Assembly: GCA_963703145.1 (NCBI GenBank)
Contig: OY969793.1
Location: 1,054,001-1,118,000, forward strand
Direction: 5' to 3'
Origin: Bog-756 sp963703145
GTDB taxonomy: Bacteria > Actinomycetota > Acidimicrobiia > Acidimicrobiales > RAAP-2
DNA length: 64,000 nucleotides
The position numbers were made by a program, and so were the translations under genes. Position 1 is the stretch's first letter. Each line of letters opens with the position of its first letter. This document shows, in pieces, positions 59,544-64,000 of the stretch. The notes below the pieces were generated by a model that saw nothing but the letters and a program-made list of their open reading frames with translations, had not been told where the DNA came from and ran no database searches.

Positions 59544-60722
59544 TCAGAAGCCGAACTGGTCCTCCACCATCCCCATGTAGATCTTGGCCGCGTCGGTGTA
59601 GGTCTTCTCACCGATGAACACGTGCTGGGTGCCGGTGTAGAGGTCGCGGAACGCCCGCTCCATCCGGCTTCCCTCGCGGATGGCCGTCGTGCCGGCGGCC
59701 AGATGGGCCCACTGCACGATCTCTCGGGCCGACTCGGTGGCGTAGGTGGCAGCAACCCGCATGTCGGCGCGTTGGGTCGGGGTGAGGGGCGCGCCATCCA
59801 GGACCGCTTGCTCGATCTCGCCAAAGGTGGTCACGACCAGCAGGCGGGCCGCCTTCCACATGGCCGTGTGGTGGGACAGGTTGCGTTGGAAGGTCGACCG
59901 ATTGGCCAGTGAGGCCTCGTCGCCCATCCGGACCTTGGTGGCGGCTAGCTCGGTGACATCGTCCAGCATGCTCTTGGCCACACCGAGGGCCCAGGACGCA
60001 TGGCCGGCGGCGGTGATGGGGATCAGGCCCATGCGGAAGGCCGCCGAACTGCCGCGTTGTGGCGTCCGGGTGAACAGCTCATAGGTCCGGTAGGCCGGGA
60101 CGAACAGGTCGTCGACGTTGTAGTCGTAGGAGCCGGTGCCCTTGAGGCCTTGGACGTGCCACCCGTCGGTGAACACGATCTCTTCCCGTGGGATCACGGC
60201 GACCAGCAGTGGGGGGATCCCGTCCTCGCCGACGACCATCTCCCCGTCGGTGGTAGGGATGAAGCCCGCCGCCACGTACTCGGAATGCCCGGTGCCCGAG
60301 CCGAAATTCCAGGCGCCGGTGACCCGGTAGCCGCCCTCCACCGTCTCGCCGAGGCCGTTGGGGAAGAACTGGCCACCCATGGTGACGCGGTTGCCATGCG
60401 CGGTGAACACCTCGTCGAACCCCTCGGCCGGCAGGTACGCCGCACAGGCCGCCGCCGAGGGCAGGTTGGCGATCCCGATCCACCCGAGCGAACCGTCCTG
60501 CCAGGCCAGCTCGATCCAGGTGTCGATCATGGTCGGGAAGGTGGGCTCGATCCCTCCGGCCTCGACCGGGTTGAACTGCTGCATGAGCCCACTGGCCCAC
60601 AGCGCCTCGACGGTGCGCTCAGTCAGGGTCCGGTTGCGCTCGGAGACAGCTGACTCCTCGGCGACCAGCGGTCGCAGGGATCGGGCCGCATCCACCGTGT
60701 CGGTGGTCACCTGGGTCGGCAT
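59544..60722 (-). CDS. Acyl-CoA dehydrogenase-fold flavoprotein (possibly group D flavin monooxygenase)
   Basis: A 392-residue protein with the acyl-CoA dehydrogenase fold: N-terminal helices, the middle domain GGQFFPNGLGETVEGGYRVT, GAWNFGSGTGHSEYVAAGFI and KGTGSYDYNVDDLFVPAYRT, and a C-terminal helical domain. The KGTGSYD...VP pattern and C-terminal RAFRDLYTGTQHVFIGEKTY, with the last His, are seen in flavin-dependent hydroxylases such as HsaA and DszC relatives as well as in dehydrogenases. Either reaction is possible. It lies in a five-gene minus-strand cluster with an SDR and two SnoaL-like proteins, suggesting catabolism of a ring compound or steroid, which is inference. Confidence 0.82.
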   Translation of the reverse strand: MPTQVTTDTVDAARSLRPLVAEESAVSERNRTLTERTVEALWASGLMQQFNPVEAGGIEPTFPTMIDTWIELAWQDGSLGWIGIANLPSAAACAAYLPAEGFDEVFTAHGNRVTMGGQFFPNGLGETVEGGYRVTGAWNFGSGTGHSEYVAAGFIPTTDGEMVVGEDGIPPLLVAVIPREEIVFTDGWHVQGLKGTGSYDYNVDDLFVPAYRTYELFTRTPQRGSSAAFRMGLIPITAAGHASWALGVAKSMLDDVTELAATKVRMGDEASLANRSTFQRNLSHHTAMWKAARLLVVTTFGEIEQAVLDGAPLTPTQRADMRVAATYATESAREIVQWAHLAAGTTAIREGSRMERAFRDLYTGTQHVFIGEKTYTDAAKIYMGMVEDQFGF

Positions 60723-60788
60723 CGTGGTTCTCCTCGTGGGTTGGATTCGAGTCGTGGCACTGGCCTCCGCGTGCCCCAGGCGGTGGCC

Positions 60789-61535
60789 TCACATGCCGAG
60801 CTGGTCCAAGAGGCCGACGCGCATGCCGGCGGTGAACCCTCCGTCCACCACCAGGGCGTGGCCGGTGACAAAGGACGCATCTTGTGAGGCCAGAAAGGAT
60901 GCGGCGGCGGCGATCTCGGCGGGAGTCCCGAAGCGACCGAGCACGTGGCGCTCACGCATGGTGTCCCGGTAGAGCTCCATGCCCTCGGCGTCGATGATGT
61001 CCCCAAGCAGCGGGGTGTCGATTCCGCCCGGGCAGATGCAGTTGACCCGGATGCCCCGCCGGCCGTAGTCGATGGCCATGGACTTGGTGAGGGTGACCAC
61101 ACCGCCTTTGGAGGCGTTGTAGGCAGTACCGCCCTCGGTGCCTTCCAGTCCTTCGATGCTGGCGATATTGATGATCGAGCCACTGCCTTGGGCCAGCATG
61201 TGGATGGCGCTGTACTTGTCGACGAGGAAGGTCCCCTTCAGATTGATGTCGACCACCCGGTCCCACTCGTCGGCTTCGAGGAGGTGGACAGGACCGCCGC
61301 CGGCCACCCCGGCGGCATGGACGGTCACATCGAGGCGCCCATGGTCGCCCACCGTCGAGGCGAAGGCCGCTTCGACGGCCGGTTCGTCCCGGACGTCAAG
61401 TCGGTGGTCGACGTCCCCGGTGATGTCGATCGTGACCACGGTGGCACCGTCGGCCCGGAGTCGCTCGGCACAAGCCGCACCGATCCCTGATGCTGCGCCG
61501 GTCACCACTGCGACGGCGTTGTCTAGTCGTCCCAC
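60789..61535 (-). CDS. Short-chain dehydrogenase/reductase (3-oxoacyl reductase type)
   Basis: A 248-residue SDR starting at GTG 61535, preceded by GGGAGGGGG. Cofactor motif AVAVVTGAASGIGAACAERL, VHAAGVAGGG, catalytic Ser in IINIASIEGLEG, Tyr-Lys in GGTAYNASKGGVVTLTKSMA, and RVNCICPGGIDTPLLGD. VTIDITGDV with its Asp suggests NAD(H) use. It converts a hydroxyl to a ketone or the reverse. The longer frame to 61601 has no family similarity. Confidence 0.9.
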   Translation of the reverse strand: MGRLDNAVAVVTGAASGIGAACAERLRADGATVVTIDITGDVDHRLDVRDEPAVEAAFASTVGDHGRLDVTVHAAGVAGGGPVHLLEADEWDRVVDINLKGTFLVDKYSAIHMLAQGSGSIINIASIEGLEGTEGGTAYNASKGGVVTLTKSMAIDYGRRGIRVNCICPGGIDTPLLGDIIDAEGMELYRDTMRERHVLGRFGTPAEIAAAASFLASQDASFVTGHALVVDGGFTAGMRVGLLDQLGM

Positions 61536-61626
61536 TGGGTTCCCCCTCCCTGTCGGTGAACGGACGGCTCGAACGTAGGGTCGAAGCGGCCCGCTGGTCA
61601 AGGAGCAGGCCGGCCTCGGGCCGGGT

Positions 61627-62073
61627 CTACGAGGGCAGCCCGGAGATCATGTGATGGCTCAAGTCGCCGATCAGCTCGATCTGGTACCGCCGCTCGGCGA
61701 ACCACCACACGCCGTCGCCACGCTCGAACGTGTCGTGGTAGCGGCCAGCCAGGATCGGTTGCAGGGGGAGTCCTGGCACCGCCTGGAGGACCGTCCAGTA
61801 CGAGCGGGCCGCCGCCGTTCCCGCGTCGTCGTCGATCTCCAGGATCAAATTGGTGGTGACGTGCTTGGTCCCCGGGGTGCCGTCGGGGTAGCGACGGGTG
61901 GTGGACGTGAACAGCGCCACGAGCGCGTCGCGGCCGGTCAGCAGAGCCTCGCTGTCCACAGACCCCACGGCGGCTCGGCTCAGCAGGTCACCCAGGCCCT
62001 CGAAGTCGCCATTGTCGATCAGTTCGGCATACCGGGCGATGAGGTTGCCCACTTGGACCGCGCTGTCGCTCAT
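61627..62073 (-). CDS. SnoaL-like/NTF2-fold protein
   Basis: A 148-residue single-domain protein: VGNLIARYAELIDNGDFEGL, ALLTGRDALVALFTSTTRRY, then KHVTTNLILEIDDDAGTAAA and AGRYHDTFERGDGVWWFAER. This is the pattern of SnoaL-like proteins, which include ring hydroxylating enzyme partners, isomerases and dehydratases. The exact activity is not readable. Its ATG overlaps the stop of the next upstream gene (ATGA), coupling the two NTF2-fold proteins. Confidence 0.82.
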   Translation of the reverse strand: MSDSAVQVGNLIARYAELIDNGDFEGLGDLLSRAAVGSVDSEALLTGRDALVALFTSTTRRYPDGTPGTKHVTTNLILEIDDDAGTAAARSYWTVLQAVPGLPLQPILAGRYHDTFERGDGVWWFAERRYQIELIGDLSHHMISGLPS

Positions 62074-62450
62074 GCGAACGAGAGGTCGGCGTCGTCCCAG
62101 TAGGCATACACCGACGCGATCAGGCCCTCATCGGTGAAGGCGAAGACCTCGATGCCGGCGATGGTCATGGCCGATCCGCCCGTCTCCACGTCGATGCGGA
62201 AGTCGATGGCCACCGAGGATGCGCAGGTGTGGACGGTCTCGGCGGTGAAGGTCCACGAGTCGCTGGCACCGATACCGGCCTCGAAGAACGCGGCGATGCC
62301 AGCCCGTCCCACGTTCGGCGGATTGGAGGCCGGATCGGCCTGGATCGCGTCCTCGGTGAACAAGCGGGCGATGCCCTCGGGATCACGGGCGTTGATGGCG
62401 TCAACGTAGGCCGCGATGTGGTTCCGGAGATCGTCGGAGGTCAGGGTCAT
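62070..62450 (-). CDS. SnoaL-like/ketosteroid isomerase-type protein
   Basis: A 126-residue NTF2-fold protein beginning MTLTSDDLRNHIAAYVDAIN, then ARDPEGIARLFTEDAIQADP. It carries SVAIDFRIDVETGGSAMTIA and ends YAYWDDADLSFA, as in steroid delta-isomerase-like proteins. The catalytic Asp/Tyr set cannot be verified from reading alone. It is the middle gene of a run of minus-strand genes from fabI to the acyl-CoA dehydrogenase-like gene. Confidence 0.82.
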   Translation of the reverse strand: MTLTSDDLRNHIAAYVDAINARDPEGIARLFTEDAIQADPASNPPNVGRAGIAAFFEAGIGASDSWTFTAETVHTCASSVAIDFRIDVETGGSAMTIAGIEVFAFTDEGLIASVYAYWDDADLSFA

Positions 62451-62457
62451 CCTTCGA

Positions 62458-63247
62458 TCACGCCCCCACCGCGTGTACGCCGCCGTCGACGTGGAGTACC
62501 TCGCCGGTGGTCATGGGGAGCAGGTCGGAGAACAGGGCCACACACGCCCGCGCCACCACATCGGTGTCCAGGACGTCCCACCCGAGGGGGGCCTTCTCGG
62601 CCCAGGTGTCCTCGAACGTCGTGAAGCCCGGGATCGACTTGGCCGCCATGGTTTTGACCGGGCCCGCCGCCACCAGGTTCACCCGGATCCGCTCGGGACC
62701 CAGGTCCCGGGCCAGGTAGCGGGCCAACGACTCCAGTGCGGCCTTGGAGACCCCCATCCAGGCGTAGGCCGGCCAGGCCACGGTGGCGTCGAAGTCGAGG
62801 CCGACCACCGACGCCCCAGCACCGCCGTCGGTGCCGGCGGCGGTCAGCAGCGGATGGAAGGCCTCGACGAGTGCCTTGAGCGAGTAGGCCGATACGTGCA
62901 GCGCCACTTGAACCTGGTCCCAGTTGGCCTGGAACATGTCCCCGCCGAGGCATTCGGGCGGGGCGTAGCCGATGGCATGGAGCATGCCGTCCATGCGGTC
63001 CCACCGGGAGGCCAGGCTGGCCGCCGCAGAGGACAGCTGCTCGGGCTGGGTGACGTCGATCTCCAATACATCGGCCTCAACGGGGAGCTTGCCGCGACGT
63101 CCGACGGGTCAGCGACAGCCCACGGCCAGCACCGCTCAGGACCACCTCGGCACCCTCACGCTGGGCCAGGCGGGCGACGGCGAAGGCCAAGGAGGCGTCG
63201 GTGAGCACGCCGGTGACCAGAATCCGCTTTCCATCGAGGAGTCCCAT
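62458..63247 (-). CDS. fabI: Enoyl-ACP reductase FabI (InhA-like), one frameshift
   Basis: The start at ATG 63247 gives MGLLDGKRILVTGVLTDASL, a close match to InhA/FabI. The first frame runs to a TGA near 63080. The second frame continues with EIDVTQPEQLSSAAASLASR, MLHAIGYAPPECLGGDMFQA, AYAWMGVSKAALESLARYLA (the catalytic Tyr/Lys region), and a C-terminal DVVARACVALFSDLLPMTTG. One extra base near 63090-63100 joins them to about 262 residues. FabI performs the last reduction of fatty acid elongation. TAACCT on the minus strand lies nine bases before the ATG. Confidence 0.87.
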
Positions 63248-63309
63248 GAGCGGGTCAGGTTATCGTGATCGCTTCGTTGGGCCACGGGTGGTGTGCAAGG
63301 GTGGTGGTC

Positions 63310-63969
63310 ATGCGCATCGGAATTCTGGGAGGCACAGGGCCGGCCGGCCGGGGGCTGGCCGTGCGGCTCGCCGCCGCCGGGGACGAGGTGGTTCTCGGCT
63401 CCAGGGATGCCGACCGGGCCGCGGCGGTGGCCGGGGACCTGATGGCCACATGGCAGGACCGGGGTCTGGCCATCAGCGGCGCCTCGAATGAGGGTGCGGC
63501 ATCCGAGGACCTTGTGGTCGTAGCCACGCCCTGGGACAGTGCCATCCCCACCGTCAAGCCGCTCGCCCCGCTGCTGGCCGGCAAGGTCGTCGTCTCCATG
63601 GCCAACGCCCTGGCCAAGGAGGGCCGGGAGTTCTTGGCCCTTGTCCCGCCTCGTGGATCGGTGGCCGCGTCCATTCAGGCCGCACTGCCCGAGTCGCTGG
63701 TCTCGGCGTCGTTCCACCACCTTCCGGCCTCGGAGATGGAAAAGCTGCAGGCCTCGGTCGACGCCGACGTGTTGGTGTGCTCGGACCACACCGAGGCCAC
63801 CAGGGTCACCATCGAACTGGTGGACCACATCGACGGCCTACGAGGGGTCGATGCCGGAAGCCTGGCCCAGGCGGCGCCGATCGAGGCCTTCACGGCGGTG
63901 CTGATCACCATCAACATCCGCCACAAGGTCCATGCGGCACTGCAACTGTCGGGCTACGACCGGCGCTGA
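63310..63969 (+). CDS. F420:NADPH oxidoreductase-like (NADPH-dependent F420 reductase family)
   Basis: A 219-residue protein: MRIGILGGTGPAGRGLAVRL for NADP binding, VVLGSRDADRAAAVAGDL, then EDLVVVATPWDSAIPTVKPL and VVVSMANALAKEG. SASFHHLPASEMEKLQASVD follows. These match the family that moves hydride between NADPH and coenzyme F420. The ATG at 63310 follows AAGGGTGGTGG and is divergent from fabI. It suggests F420 is used by this organism, consistent with the luciferase-like oxidoreductase at 10 kb. Confidence 0.87.
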   Translation: MRIGILGGTGPAGRGLAVRLAAAGDEVVLGSRDADRAAAVAGDLMATWQDRGLAISGASNEGAASEDLVVVATPWDSAIPTVKPLAPLLAGKVVVSMANALAKEGREFLALVPPRGSVAASIQAALPESLVSASFHHLPASEMEKLQASVDADVLVCSDHTEATRVTIELVDHIDGLRGVDAGSLAQAAPIEAFTAVLITINIRHKVHAALQLSGYDRR

Positions 63970-64000
63970 CCCCGTTCGGGACGAAAAACCGATTAACTGA

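Noticed and set aside
1..64000. CRISPR arrays, prophage or insertion sequences
   Set aside because: No regularly spaced direct repeats, transposase, integrase or phage structural motifs were seen on either strand.

Overview
The window is high-GC, densely coded bacterial DNA that looks actinobacterial, most likely class Acidimicrobiia. Supporting features are two secreted proteins with tandem GYWLVASDGG repeats, a MurT/GatD lipid II amidation pair, a 6C-type small RNA beside a HAD-IB gene, a DevS/DevR-like two-component pair, an F420-related reductase and an InhA-like enoyl reductase. At least eleven genes have a TAnnnT -10 box only 6-7 bases before the start codon, which is the layout of leaderless mRNAs.

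Layout. 0-6 kb: three secreted proteins (CHAP hydrolase with repeats, Ig/FN3 protein with the same repeats, Ig/phosphoesterase). 6-13.8 kb: thioesterase, NhaA, peroxiredoxin, nitroreductase, luciferase-like oxidoreductase, MscL, and an autoregulated TetR-MFS pair with a clear operator. 13.9-17.2 kb: a small CxxC protein frame, enoyl-CoA hydratase, YqgE, a frameshifted GNAT, and a LysR regulator. 17.2-21 kb: 6C RNA, then the overlapping HAD/PlsC-murT-gatD operon (murT carries a frameshift). 21-28 kb: a four-gene operon with ATGA-type overlaps (fatty acyl reductase/HAD fusion, zinc alcohol dehydrogenase, LarA-like protein, acyltransferase) divergent from a TetR gene across a 12-bp palindrome. 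28-40 kb: membrane protein, VOC protein, amidase, tRNA-Val(CAC) and a gene-poor stretch behind it, cation/proton antiporter, large sulfatase with an altered active-site motif, MarR, SDR, a 56-residue membrane microprotein, and a cNMP-binding/flavin reductase fusion. 40-46 kb: DedA, HicB-like protein, DoxX, GAF histidine kinase and DevR-like regulator, small unknown protein, zinc alcohol dehydrogenase and CsbD, several with DosR-box-like sites upstream. 46-49.7 kb: PurU, flavin disulfide-reductase-like protein, frameshifted beta carbonic anhydrase, membrane protein. 49.7-57.9 kb: a peptide-type ABC transporter (binding protein, two permeases, probably fused double ATPase) and a nitronate monooxygenase-like gene, all broken by many single-base frameshifts, then TetR. 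58-64 kb: aldehyde dehydrogenase, acyl-CoA dehydrogenase-like flavoprotein, SDR, two SnoaL-like proteins, frameshifted FabI and an F420:NADPH oxidoreductase-like gene.

The most system-like regions are the acyl reductase/alcohol dehydrogenase/LarA-like/acyltransferase operon, apparently for long-chain acyl or alcohol chemistry under TetR control, and the DevRS-like module with its candidate boxes. The indel-dense block at about 50-56.5 kb keeps coding similarity in alternating frames and is more likely a low-quality assembly segment than true decay. All identifications were made by reading motifs; no database search was run.
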